The translations under genes and the position numbers were made by a program. A DNA stretch of 64,000 nucleotides, taken from assembly GCA_031390755.1 (NCBI GenBank), contig JANMTS010000061.1, positions 24,119-88,118 on the forward strand. Reading direction: 5' to 3'. The stretch comes from DATMER01 sp031390755. Lineage in GTDB: Bacteria; Acidobacteriota; Thermoanaerobaculia; Multivoradales; UBA5704. Numbering within the stretch: position 1 is the stretch's first letter; each line of letters begins with the position of its first letter. This document shows, in pieces, positions 19,001 to 26,475 of the stretch. The notes below the pieces were generated by a model. The model made no database searches, was not told where the DNA came from, and worked only from the letters and a program-made list of their open reading frames with translations.

Positions 19001-19571
19001 GCGGGTGAACGGGGAGCGTCCGCTGCTCGCCACGATGGAGGAGCGCGCGAGCGACGAAGCCGTCCTCTCCCAGAAGGGCGCGTGGGTGATGTGGATGCTT
19101 CACAACCACCTGGGCCGGGACCGCATGCTCGCCGGCCTCCGCGATCTCGTCGGCCGCCACGTCCGGAGCCGTCAGCCTGCGACGCCCCAGGATCTGATCG
19201 CCGCGCTTCGCCGACAGTCGCAGTCTCCCGCAGGGTTCCAGCGCTTCGTGGATCAGTGGCTGGCCGGCGTCGTGCTCCCCGAATTCAAGCTCTCCGGCGC
19301 GAGCCTGGAGCCCGTCGTTGGAGGATGGCGCGCCGCCGTCACCGTCGCCAACGTCGGCACCGGCACGGTCGAGGTCGAGATCGCCGCGGCGCGCGGTCCC
19401 AGGCAGGACCGGCGCACCGTGACTCTCGGCCCCGGCTCGTCCCGGCGCGTGACCTGGACCCTGGGCTTCCAGCCCGAACGGATCGTCGTGGACCCCGACG
19501 CGCTCGTCCTTCAGCTCAACCGCGGTCTCGCGGTGGCCGAAGTGGAAGGCGGCAGCCGGATGGTGGGATGA
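16014..19571 (+). CDS. ABC-2 type permease fused to an M1-family metallopeptidase domain
   Basis: An 1185-residue fusion. Residues 1-620 hold two sets of ABC-2-type membrane helices, each after a cytoplasmic GHELRAHLTGPLF- or LQSELRELIRQPAL-type segment. After about residue 640 comes a soluble region with an M1-like beta domain and zinc centre H937-E938-A-A-H941 followed by Glu961 (spacing x19 rather than the x18 of classical M1 enzymes). WGH and IEGMANYSA match the M1 core. No ATPase gene adjoins it. Such permease/aminopeptidase fusions are known in several bacterial phyla but their substrates are not. It may process and export a peptide, which would fit the nearby NRPS locus, though that link is only positional. 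Confidence 0.87.
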   Translation: MLESQGNRWSFKGAAGRLGTIAGHELRAHLTGPLFWVLLAMLLFITSALNPVAMIPSGDAAVGGVRPYINSPYALAQTFAIGSFFAYTFFAALLAGLSVIRDDESTIADLIHSTPLTPAEYILGKVTGVSAALGLAFAAHLLMAIGFYQLKADGAIQGPFHPGHYLIPALVFAAPGIWFSAAIAFAVGERTRRPMAVYAVPTVLFVVTLTVFWTWAPPSLDPRLSRLLMILDPTSLRWLSLTLFKVDRGVDFYNTAPLAFDATLVLSRLFALVLPALAVLASIRHFRVTLGGKRVASKAGRREPSPAAVVSSPAGFSPLRILGMTSRSPGLFTGAGTILQSELRELIRQPALYLFTAFLMLVVVEVAGTDTDVFGAPVLLTAGTLAVRTLPVVTVLVCLYLLFTVIESMQRERTTKLDSIFHASPVSGGAILLGKGLVAAVVIGVLSAACIASGLLLLLLQAGGRVEIWPLVLVFGVVLAPTFLVWTAFVTAVTAVVRSRAAALSTGLVALVLTGFHFMSGSMTWVSNWPLWGALRWSDMGTFPLHGSALLLNRAVAVGAAVFLFALAFLFLPRTERDAAATLHRLRPEWLFRRALRLAPFALMPLLAGSFLGIQVRDGYQGQAAEERSEERSGEIGRRNVHDWHGVVPAAVERMDLKLDLEPAERRLRVDGTYSVVNATGEPMRRLPYTIGFSFGTVSWTVDGEPVPAEDRDGLQILTLREPLAPGGTARVGFAYDLHHPRGISRNGGGADSFILPAGVLLSTHRGELLPVPGFVDRGEDRGEDGWSAPFQARVEVRAPSEYTVNASGTKTAQWSADGRTTVVWESGESGGDGQPVHALNLIAGRWDVRRKDGAAVFYHPGHPYNVDRILDTLAAARSRYSEWFHPYPWQELRISEFPDLETNATAFPANISFSEGIGFLTGGDPRAGLAFSVTAHEAAHQWWGHLLRAGDGPGTGLLIEGMANYSALLLHESENGPAARVDFARQLERIYLEQRRVNGERPLLATMEERASDEAVLSQKGAWVMWMLHNHLGRDRMLAGLRDLVGRHVRSRQPATPQDLIAALRRQSQSPAGFQRFVDQWLAGVVLPEFKLSGASLEPVVGGWRAAVTVANVGTGTVEVEIAAARGPRQDRRTVTLGPGSSRRVTWTLGFQPERIVVDPDALVLQLNRGLAVAEVEGGSRMVG

Positions 19572-19677
19572 CCGATCCTGGGATAATCCGCCGCGCCGTC
19601 CCACTACCGGGCTTGAGGCAGCGCACCCTTCAGGACGCACGGCCATGCCGCCGGTACGCCGGCCGAGGAGACGGTAC

Positions 19678-21357
19678 ATGGGAGATACGCTTTCGTTGAC
19701 CTTCGTCAACGCCACCAACTCGCAGCTCACTCTGGTGAGCTCGTCCGGCTGCAACAATCCGGGTCCGGCGCCCGCGGCGATCCCCGCCAACGGCACCGCC
19801 AGCACGTTGATCTCCGGTCACAACGTCGCCGGATTCATCAACTACACCGACGGCCACGGCGTGACCCTCATCTTCAACTTCGAGATGCCCGCCGTCTACG
19901 TGCCCGGCACGGACAACGCCTTCTCGTTCTCCTGCTCGAACAACAACTCCTACGTGGCCGTGATCTCCGGGACGCCGATGAGCGGCTCCTCCGCGACCAT
20001 CACGGTGCTGATCGAAACCCCGGCCGAGGCCGTGGTGACGCTCGCCTCCGACTACTCGAACACCCACGATTTCGTGCAGAGCATGTTCGCGACCAACGCC
20101 CGCGGCACCGCGCCGGTGTTCGCGGCCGCGGAAGGCCCGCAGACCGCTTACACCTCGCCGACCCAGCCGCCGCCGTTCACGGGAAGCTTCGCCAACTGGA
20201 CCTCCATCCAGCGCATCGTCAGCCTCTGGACTGGATTCTGGCAGGGCGGCCAGCCGGCCCCGGGCCAGGGATTCCTGCAGACCGACGCCGTGCTGCTGCA
20301 GAGCCTCTCGTCGTACATCGGAGACCATCTGCCCGTGCTCTGGGTTCCGCAGCTCCAATTCAAGGGCTGGGTTGGAGCCGCCAATGCGTCGAAGCCGATC
20401 TACTACGTGACGGGCTACACGAGCTATGACCTGAAATACTCGGACGGCGGCTGGAACGCCAACAACGTCTCGATCTTCCTCCTGTACTTCCTCTACGGCG
20501 CCCACACCGTGCTGGTGCTCGACCCCACCACGGCCTCCAGCCAGACGATCGCGCCGGATCTCTACAACACCCTCGGCGCGAACAACAGCCCGGTCTATCC
20601 CAACCTCGCCCAGCAGGTGTGGGACTCCCACTACAGCTCGGTCGGAGGCCAGGACAGCGGCATGTCCTATCCCCTGACGATCGACTACGACTCGGTGCCG
20701 GCCCAGTCGCCGCTGCTCTGCTCCTTCCTGATCGGCCCCACCGTGCAGCCCGTCATGTTTCTCAATCCGCTCGGAGACACGACCCAGCGCTGCAACTTCC
20801 TCCAGCTCGAAGGCTGGCGCCAGTTTGGCCAGGCCTCGGCGGGCTGGCACGACGCGGACTACGACTCCTACACGGAAACCTACTGGAACTACTCGACCTA
20901 CGGAGTCTCCGCCTTCAGCGAGAAGCGCGGCACCGCGCTGTTCCTGGCGCCCGCGGGCTGGACCCCGTCCCAGCAGTGCGCGACGCTCATGCCGGCCTAT
21001 CTCGGCGCCCTGAGCACCTCCGACGTCAACCCCTGGATGCAGTGGAGCCTCGTCTCGACCCCCGCCGCGAATCAGTCGACGGTCGCCACCGTCACCGGCG
21101 TGGCCTCGGGATCGACCGCGCACTTCCACCTGAACTGGGACGCCGTCTGCTCGATCTCCGTGATCATGCCGGCGGGCATCTCCGCCACCCTCATGCACGT
21201 CAACGGCGGCGCCGGCAAGGACAACGACCTGGGGCAGGTCGACGGCAACACGATCCTCGCTCCGGGAGTCCTGCAGTATGGCAACTACAACTACTACCTC
21301 ACCAACCCGGTCGGCGCGACCAGCAACTACTCCGTGGCGTTCACCGCCTGCGGGTAG
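19678..21357 (+). CDS. Hypothetical Asn/Ser/Thr-rich protein, beta-rich, no signal peptide
   Basis: I do not recognise this protein (559 residues from the ATG at 19678, chosen because GAGGAG lies about 9 bp upstream). The N-terminal ~120 residues (LSLTFVNATNSQLTLVSSS and following) look like a small beta-sandwich faintly reminiscent of aegerolysin-type or crystal-type proteins; the middle is aromatic-rich with many Asn, Tyr and Trp; the C-terminal ~130 residues again look beta-rich and end in FTACG. There is no signal peptide, lipobox or membrane helix, which is odd for a composition typical of exported proteins. It is followed by the selenoprotein candidate after 118 bp. A toxin-like or carbohydrate-binding role is possible but unsupported. 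Confidence 0.6.
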   Translation: MGDTLSLTFVNATNSQLTLVSSSGCNNPGPAPAAIPANGTASTLISGHNVAGFINYTDGHGVTLIFNFEMPAVYVPGTDNAFSFSCSNNNSYVAVISGTPMSGSSATITVLIETPAEAVVTLASDYSNTHDFVQSMFATNARGTAPVFAAAEGPQTAYTSPTQPPPFTGSFANWTSIQRIVSLWTGFWQGGQPAPGQGFLQTDAVLLQSLSSYIGDHLPVLWVPQLQFKGWVGAANASKPIYYVTGYTSYDLKYSDGGWNANNVSIFLLYFLYGAHTVLVLDPTTASSQTIAPDLYNTLGANNSPVYPNLAQQVWDSHYSSVGGQDSGMSYPLTIDYDSVPAQSPLLCSFLIGPTVQPVMFLNPLGDTTQRCNFLQLEGWRQFGQASAGWHDADYDSYTETYWNYSTYGVSAFSEKRGTALFLAPAGWTPSQQCATLMPAYLGALSTSDVNPWMQWSLVSTPAANQSTVATVTGVASGSTAHFHLNWDAVCSISVIMPAGISATLMHVNGGAGKDNDLGQVDGNTILAPGVLQYGNYNYYLTNPVGATSNYSVAFTACG

Positions 21358-21475
21358 AGACCGGCCGCCTTCTTCGATGCCTCGACCGGGCGGCGGTTTC
21401 GGCCGCCGCCCGGTTGGCGAGCCGCCGGTCCGGCGGGTACAATCCAGGCCGGATCAAGCACCCAAGGAGGCTCGG

Positions 21476-22078
21476 ATGTCCGACGATCAACAGCCCTTCA
21501 TCACCCTCCCCTCGGACGAGGAGATGCTCGCCAGGAGTCAGGGGAGCCCGTCGAAGTCGGTGTACAACTTCGGATTCATCGGCGGGATGTCGAAACTGCT
21601 CGCCGCGCACGGCCGCATCGGGCAGGCGTTGCAGGGTGCGTTCTACGAAATGATGTTCGCGCCGGGGGAGCTCAGCCGCGCCGAGCGCGAGATGCTCGCG
21701 GCCGTGGCCTCGGCCGCGCAGGACTGCCAATACTGAACGGAGTCTCACGCAGAGTTTCTGCGTGTCGAGCACAACGACCCCGAGCTGGTGGTGGCGATCA
21801 AGCAGCACCGCTGGCGCGAGCTGACCCATCTCACCCCGCGGCAACGGGCGCTCTGCACCCTGGCGGAGACGATGACCCTCAAGCCGCGGGAGATGACGGC
21901 CGAGGACTGGCAGCCGCTGCGCGACGCCGGCCTCAACGAGCAGGGTCTCCTCGAGGTGGGCCACGTCGTGGCCATCTTCAACTACTTCCCGCGCATGGCC
22001 GACGGCTTCGGCCTCAAGCCCGATCCGATGCTCCTGGAAGCGGCGGCGACCGGCATCCCGCTCAAGCGGATGGACTAG
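21476..22078 (+). CDS. AhpD-like peroxidase-related protein with in-frame UGA (candidate selenoprotein, CxxU)
   Basis: Reading through the TGA at 21734-21736 gives one 200-residue protein: codons 1-86, UGA at codon 87, then 113 more codons to the TAG at 22076. Both halves belong to the carboxymuconolactone decarboxylase/AhpD superfamily (peroxidase-related enzymes), whose active site is CxYCxxxH. Here C84-Q-Y is followed by UGA and then T-E-S-H91, so the UGA falls exactly on the second active-site Cys and the His is in register. Selenocysteine there would give a CxxU redox centre. A perfect hairpin follows the UGA at the bacterial SECIS distance (separate entry). Start: ATG with AAGGAGG upstream. 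The alternative is a nonsense-mutated pseudogene, but an otherwise intact frame and exact placement argue for Sec. Confidence 0.82.
21737..21764 (+). promoter_or_regulatory. Candidate bacterial SECIS element after UGA codon
   Basis: Positions 21746-21753 (CACGCAGA) and 21757-21764 (TCTGCGTG) pair perfectly to form an 8-bp stem with the loop GTT at 21754-21756. The loop starts 18 nt after the UGA (17 nt intervene), and its first base is G. This agrees with the usual bacterial SECIS description: an apical loop about 16-37 nt after UGA, a G at the start of the loop and a 4-16 bp upper stem. It would recruit SelB with Sec-tRNA to decode the UGA at 21734. Confidence 0.75.
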
Positions 22079-22108
22079 CAGCCCGTCAACCTGGGCATGG
22101 CAAACGGG

Positions 22109-22199
22109 GTAGGGGCAACCCTTGTGGTTGCCCTTGCTCGCGGCAGGGTGAGATTTTCGGCCTGCCCCCACCCAGGGCGGCCACGAGAGCCGCCCCTAC
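22109..22199. repeat. Dispersed palindromic repeat, copy A (GTAGGGGC termini)
   Basis: This 91-bp element is bounded by GTAGGGGC and GCCCCTAC and contains two internal hairpins. Its reverse complement matches the 63-bp element at 36613-36675 apart from a roughly 28-bp extra segment in the middle. It sits in the convergent gap between the selenoprotein candidate and the porin-like gene, where its hairpins could end transcription from both sides. Confidence 0.8.
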
Positions 22200-22212
22200 A
22201 AGAACAACCTGT

Positions 22213-23532
22213 CTAGAACGAGTAGCGCACCTCGGCCCGCACCGAGTCGCCGTCCGGCGGCGGAGACCCCGCCCGGACGGCGGCCGGCCGGTCGACCTCC
22301 AGATTCAGATACTCGACGCCCGCCCGCCAGCTCTGGCCGAGCGGCACGAGCAGGGCGAGCGTCCAGGCCCGGCCGTCCTCCCGATTGTCTTCAGGGATGC
22401 CGTCGAGCGCCGTCGAGTCGTTGTCGGCGACCTTGAAGTCGTCGTAGCGCACCGTGGCGCGGACGATCCCCCAGTCCCGGGTGAGCAGCAGGTAGAAGGT
22501 GTCGAAGGTGATGTCCACCACTGCGTCCGACCGCTGGCCGGGCGGCGCGAAGCCCATCCGCGATGTGCCGGAGCCCCATTCGCCCAGCAGAAGCAGGCCG
22601 GCCGGCAGCTCGGTCTCCGCGGAGAGCCAGCGGAAGTCCGTCTCCCAGGAGTACTCCTCGCCGTGGAGCGCGCGGTCGCCACGGTTGAGGAACGCGGTCG
22701 CCTGCACCGTGGCGCGGTTGTCCGGGCTGATCCACCGGACGCGCCCGGCATAGCCCGGCCGCCCGTCGAGGTCGGAGCCGAACGCCTTCGAGCCCTCGCG
22801 GCTCTGCTTCGGGAACTCCTCGTCGCGCCCCTGGAAGGGCGGCAGCGGCACGAAGCGGCCGGTGGGCGTGGGGCGGTCGTGGAACGAGAAGCCCCGCCAG
22901 GCGAGCAGCGTGCCCGATGTGTCGTTGCCGCCGAACACCGTGGCGCCGAGGTGGATCTTGTGGTCGCTCGCGAACGTGCGCGTCCAGGCGAGATCGGCGC
23001 CGATCGGCCGGATCTCCTCCGCGACCCAGCTGTTCATCGCCGACAGCGTGAGCGTGTAGGGCGTGGTCCAGAGCGAGCCGACGTTCTCGCGGGACGCCGG
23101 CAGGAAGAACTGGCCGGCGCGCAGCGTCCACACATGCCACTCGCCGTCGCCGAAGCGCCGCTCCACGAACGCTTCGAGCAGCCCGGACCCCGCCGAGCTG
23201 TCGAGGCTCTCCGCATCCCGCCGCGCCACGCCGTGAACGAACAGGCCCCAGCCCGCGCCCATCTCCCAGTCGAGAGCGAGCCGCGCCTCGCCGATCCCCG
23301 CGTTGAAGACCTCCGAGCGGCCCTCGCTGGAATGTCCGCCATCCACCAGCTTGCCGAAGCCGCCTTCGAGGAAGGAAGGAGCCGAGTCGATCGAGCCGCC
23401 GGACAGGCGCACGAAACCGGTCAACCGGGGACGCTCGGCCGCCGAAGCCGGCCCGGGGAGGCCTGCGGAGAGGCCAAGGGAGAGGGCGAACGCGCCCAGC
23501 AGGAACAGGGAGGAGATCCGAAATGTTGGCAT
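22213..23532 (-). CDS. Outer-membrane porin-like beta-barrel protein
   Basis: A 439-residue protein with an N-terminal signal peptide (MPTFRISSLFLLGAFALSL, cleavage after about PASAAE). The mature part alternates polar and aromatic strands (for example WHVWTLRAGQFFLPAS, RATVRYDDFKV) and ends in VRAEVRYSF, with the terminal Phe typical of outer-membrane barrels recognised by the BAM complex. It resembles phosphate-selective or alginate-type porins, but the substrate is not clear. The ATG at 23532 is chosen because it begins the signal peptide; the frame stays open upstream only because it runs into the stop-free 21-bp repeat array. That array begins about 42 bp before the start, so it occupies the promoter side of this gene. 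Confidence 0.8.
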   Translation of the reverse strand: MPTFRISSLFLLGAFALSLGLSAGLPGPASAAERPRLTGFVRLSGGSIDSAPSFLEGGFGKLVDGGHSSEGRSEVFNAGIGEARLALDWEMGAGWGLFVHGVARRDAESLDSSAGSGLLEAFVERRFGDGEWHVWTLRAGQFFLPASRENVGSLWTTPYTLTLSAMNSWVAEEIRPIGADLAWTRTFASDHKIHLGATVFGGNDTSGTLLAWRGFSFHDRPTPTGRFVPLPPFQGRDEEFPKQSREGSKAFGSDLDGRPGYAGRVRWISPDNRATVQATAFLNRGDRALHGEEYSWETDFRWLSAETELPAGLLLLGEWGSGTSRMGFAPPGQRSDAVVDITFDTFYLLLTRDWGIVRATVRYDDFKVADNDSTALDGIPEDNREDGRAWTLALLVPLGQSWRAGVEYLNLEVDRPAAVRAGSPPPDGDSVRAEVRYSF

Positions 23533-23574
23533 GGCCCCGATGATACGGAGGATCGTTGCCACCGGATTTATCCG

Positions 23575-24650
23575 GGAGGCGACCTCTCCCGGCTCCCAAA
23601 GAACGTTTCCCTGCGGCCGGGAAGCCTTTCCCGCTCGTCGGGAAACCTTTCCCGGTGATCGGGAAACCTTTCCCGGTGGCCGGGAAACCTTTCCGCGTGA
23701 CCGGGAGACCTTTCCCTGTGGCCGGGAGACCTTTCCCTGTGGCCGGGAGACCTTTCCCTGTGACCGGGAGACCTTTCCCTGTGGCCGGGAGACCTTTCCC
23801 TGTGACCGGGAGACCTTTCCCTGTGACCGGGAGACCTTTCCCTGTGGCCGGGAGACCTTTCCCTGTGATCGGGAAACCTTTCCCCGTGATCGGGAAACCT
23901 TTCCCCGTGACCGGGAGACCTTTCCTCGTGACCGGGAAACCTCTCCCGACGACCGGGAAACCTCTCCCGGTGGCAGGGAAACCCTTCCCGCTGACCGGGA
24001 GACCTTTCCCGATAGCCGGGAAACCTTTCCCGTCGACCGGGAAACCTTCTTGGCCGCGCAGATTGCTGCACTTGCTCCCGGGGTAAGGTTACCTGGCCTC
24101 CAGGTAACCTTACCTCGTGGCGGGGAGGCCGAACGGACTCCGGCGCGACTCACCGCGCGGCTGAGGAAGCTCACCTCGCCGCTGGGTACGCCCACCTCGC
24201 GGCGAGGGAAGCCCACCTCGCCGCTGCGTAAACCCACCTCGCGGCGAGGGAAGCCGACCTGCTCGCCAGGTATCCTTCCGCAACGCCGGGTAACTTTGCC
24301 CAAGGCGAGGGAATCTTCCCCAGCCCCTGGGTGAGCTGGCGCTGCGGCGAGGGAAACTTCCCTGACCTGAAGCGAGCTTACCTCGTGGCCGGGTGACGTT
24401 GCGGGACCACGGGGGATCCTTCCCTCGCAACGAGGTTGCGTTGCACAGCCGCAGAGAAGCCCACCCGGCGGCGAGGTGACGGCACCCGGCGCCCGGGTGA
24501 GCTCACCTCGCGGTGCAAGACGTTACCCGGCCGCTGGGGAAGCTTGCTTGCTGCCGAGGTAACCTTGCTTCGTCGCGAGGGGACCTTCCCCAGGGGCGAG
24601 GTGAACTCTCTGCGCGCAGGGAGAGCGGCCGAACGCCTGCGGCCACAAGT
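23575..24650. repeat. 21-bp palindromic minisatellite, array 1 (about 51 units)
   Basis: About 51 units with an exact 21-bp period fill the space between the divergent porin-like and DUF433 genes. To about 24060 the units are nearly identical, each with core GGGARACCTTTCCC, an inverted repeat around a CC centre. From there to 24650 the units diverge but stay in the same register; many still have dyad symmetry with changed bases (AGGTAACCTTACCT near 24100, GGTGAGCTCACC near 24500, AGGGAAACTTCCCT near 24350). Because 21 is a multiple of 3 and units lack stops, several frames remain open on both strands; these are not credible genes. There are no variable spacers, so this is not CRISPR. Function unknown. 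Confidence 0.93.
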
Positions 24651-24703
24651 CAACGCATAGGGGGTCTCGCCGGGTGGAGGCGAACACTCTCTGGGAGGCG
24701 CCG

Positions 24704-24922
24704 ATGGAGAGCTGGTACGACCGAATCGCTATCGATTCGAAGATCCTGGTCGGGAAACCCGTGATCAAGGGAACGCGCATCGCCGTCGAGTTGGTCATCG
24801 ACCTTCTCGCCCGCGGGTACACCCGGGACCAGATCCTTGAGCAGTACGACCACCTCACGGCGGCTGACGTGCAGGCCTGTCTGGCGTACGCCAGCGAGAC
24901 CCTCCGGTCCGAGCGCGTCTAA
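24704..24922 (+). CDS. DUF433 family protein (antitoxin-like)
   Basis: A 72-residue protein with the DUF433 pattern: YDRIAIDSKILVGKPVIKGTRI at residues 4-25, then a helical segment ending in VQACLAYASETLRSE. DUF433 proteins have a winged-helix-like fold and are usually the antitoxin beside a DUF5615 PIN-like toxin. No such partner follows here; the next gene is a convergent MFS transporter, so it is an orphan or its partner was lost. The ATG at 24704 has GGGAGGCG upstream. Its promoter region abuts the 21-bp array. Confidence 0.85.
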   Translation: MESWYDRIAIDSKILVGKPVIKGTRIAVELVIDLLARGYTRDQILEQYDHLTAADVQACLAYASETLRSERV

Positions 24923-24952
24923 GCTCTTCCTCGTTAGGCGCCAATCAGCCGT

Positions 24953-26158
24953 CTATCCCTTACCGCCCGCCATCCGCACCGCTTCCGGCAGCCGTCGCAG
25001 CCGCAGCATGCTGACGATCCCGAATACTGGTCCCAGAGCGAGCGCCTTGAAGGCGTGCTCCCAGCCGATGAGATCGACCAGCGGCGGGATCATCCGGATC
25101 GTGAACAGGGTCAGCAGGAATCCCAGGCTGGTCTGAAGAGTGAGCGCGGTGCCGACGTATCGCGGATCGGCCAGCTCGCTGACTGCGGCGCTGAACTGCG
25201 CACTGTCCGCCACGACCGCGAAGCCCCAGACGAGGCAGAGGAGAGTGAGTGCGAGGGGATGCCTGAAGAGCAGCCCGGCGCCGAGCGCGCAGGCGCCGGA
25301 GACGGCGAGGCTCCAGACCGTGATCCGCGTCCGCCCCAGCCGGTCGGCCAGAAGGCCGGCAACCACGCACCCGGCAGCTCCCGAGGCGAGAACGCCGAAG
25401 CCGGCCATCCTGGCCGCCGCCGGGCTCCAACCCGCGCGCTCATAGCTCGCCAGCAGGAACAGCGGCACCCACGCCCACATCGCGTACAGCTCCCACATGT
25501 GCCCGAGATACCCGAAGTTGGCCAGCCGGGTCGGCCGATCGGAAAACGCCCGCACCGCGAAGCGCCAGTCGAACGGCGCCGCTTTGCCCAGAAACGGCCC
25601 GGGCCGGATCGCCACCGCCGCGATCACTCCCGCGGCGAGACAGAGAAGGGAAGTGGTCAGTAGCACGCCCCGCCACGCCGGCATCCCCTGACTTCCAAGA
25701 GCATTCAGGAGATGAGGCACGCCGGATCCCAGAGTGAGAGCCCCCACCAGCAGCCCGATCCCCAGCCCGCGATCCTCCTTGCACCACGAAGCCGCCAGCT
25801 TCATCCCCGGAGGATAGACCCCCGCCAGCGCCACGCCCGTCAGAAACCGAAGCCCGAGCGAGACGCCCGGCCCGGAGTCGAGGAGTGGAATCGCACCATT
25901 GGCCGCCGCCGCCAGCACCCCGCATCCAGCCATGAGCCGCTGTGCCGGAATCCGGTCCGCCAGATTGAGGATGGCGCTCAGCAGCGCACCGAGCACGAAC
26001 CCGACCTGAACGCTCATGGTCAGCCACGACTGCTGGGCGCCCGAGAGATGCCACTCGGCCGTGAGCTGAGGCACGACCGCCGAGGCGGAGAACCAGACCG
26101 ACATGGCCAGGAGCTCCGCGAGGGCGAGGAGGGTGAGGGTGCGCCACTTGGGGGTCAT
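24953..26158 (-). CDS. Major facilitator superfamily transporter
   Basis: A 401-residue integral membrane protein with about 12 predicted helices; helix 1 starts at residue 8 (LALAELLAMSVWFSASAVVPQL). The first cytoplasmic loop has NLADRIPAQRL and the second half ADRLGRTRITV, the two family-A loop motifs that relate the N- and C-terminal halves. LTGVALAGVYPPGMKLAASW in helix 4-5 resembles CynX/NarK-like members. Substrate is unknown. It is alone on the minus strand, convergent with the DUF433 gene and divergent from the small gene at 26261. Confidence 0.9.
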   Translation of the reverse strand: MTPKWRTLTLLALAELLAMSVWFSASAVVPQLTAEWHLSGAQQSWLTMSVQVGFVLGALLSAILNLADRIPAQRLMAGCGVLAAAANGAIPLLDSGPGVSLGLRFLTGVALAGVYPPGMKLAASWCKEDRGLGIGLLVGALTLGSGVPHLLNALGSQGMPAWRGVLLTTSLLCLAAGVIAAVAIRPGPFLGKAAPFDWRFAVRAFSDRPTRLANFGYLGHMWELYAMWAWVPLFLLASYERAGWSPAAARMAGFGVLASGAAGCVVAGLLADRLGRTRITVWSLAVSGACALGAGLLFRHPLALTLLCLVWGFAVVADSAQFSAAVSELADPRYVGTALTLQTSLGFLLTLFTIRMIPPLVDLIGWEHAFKALALGPVFGIVSMLRLRRLPEAVRMAGGKG

Positions 26159-26260
26159 GGGCTGGGGGCCGGATGCGCCATCGGCCGCTGACTATAACCC
26201 GGCACTCGGGTATGGTAGATTTTCTGGAATGCCGATTCGAAGAGCTTTTGAGAGAGCACC

Positions 26261-26449
26261 ATGAAGTCTGACTCCATCGTCGAAGAGCTGCACCGCCATC
26301 GCGAGGAGCTATTTCGCGAGCATGGGAACGACCCGGATGCTCTCGTCAAGTATCTTCAAGCACGGGAGCGGGCCTCCGACCGCACCATACAGCCTCCTCC
26401 CTTGCTCGAACCAACGGCGAGGCAGCGGGTTCGATTCGCCCGGCGCTGA
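26261..26449 (+). CDS. Small hypothetical protein, antitoxin-like
   Basis: A 62-residue protein, mostly helical and charged (VEELHRHREELFREHGNDPDALVKYLQARERA). Short proteins of this composition often stand next to toxin genes, but no toxin adjoins here. It precedes the AT-richer cassette by 26 bp and might be its first gene, although base composition here is still GC-rich. A GAGAG sequence before the ATG is a weak ribosome-binding site. Confidence 0.5.
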   Translation: MKSDSIVEELHRHREELFREHGNDPDALVKYLQARERASDRTIQPPPLLEPTARQRVRFARR

Positions 26450-26475
26450 GTGCTTGTGATGGAGCAGGGGGCACA

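Noticed and set aside
21734..21736. Reading the TGA as a plain stop, giving an 86-residue protein and a separate downstream gene
   Set aside because: The two halves are one AhpD-type protein in the same frame, and the stop lies exactly on the active-site Cys with a SECIS-like stem after it.
22213..24303. Very long minus-strand frame of about 696 codons with KVSR-type heptad repeats fused to the porin-like protein
   Set aside because: The repeats are the 21-bp array read in one of several open frames; the signal peptide begins at 23532.
23575..24650. CRISPR array
   Set aside because: Units follow each other without variable spacers and the period is only 21 bp.
26415..26450. tRNA T-arm-like GGTTCGATTC next to the AT-rich cassette, a possible integration site
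   Set aside because: No acceptor, D or anticodon arms can be folded around it, and it lies at the end of a small open frame.
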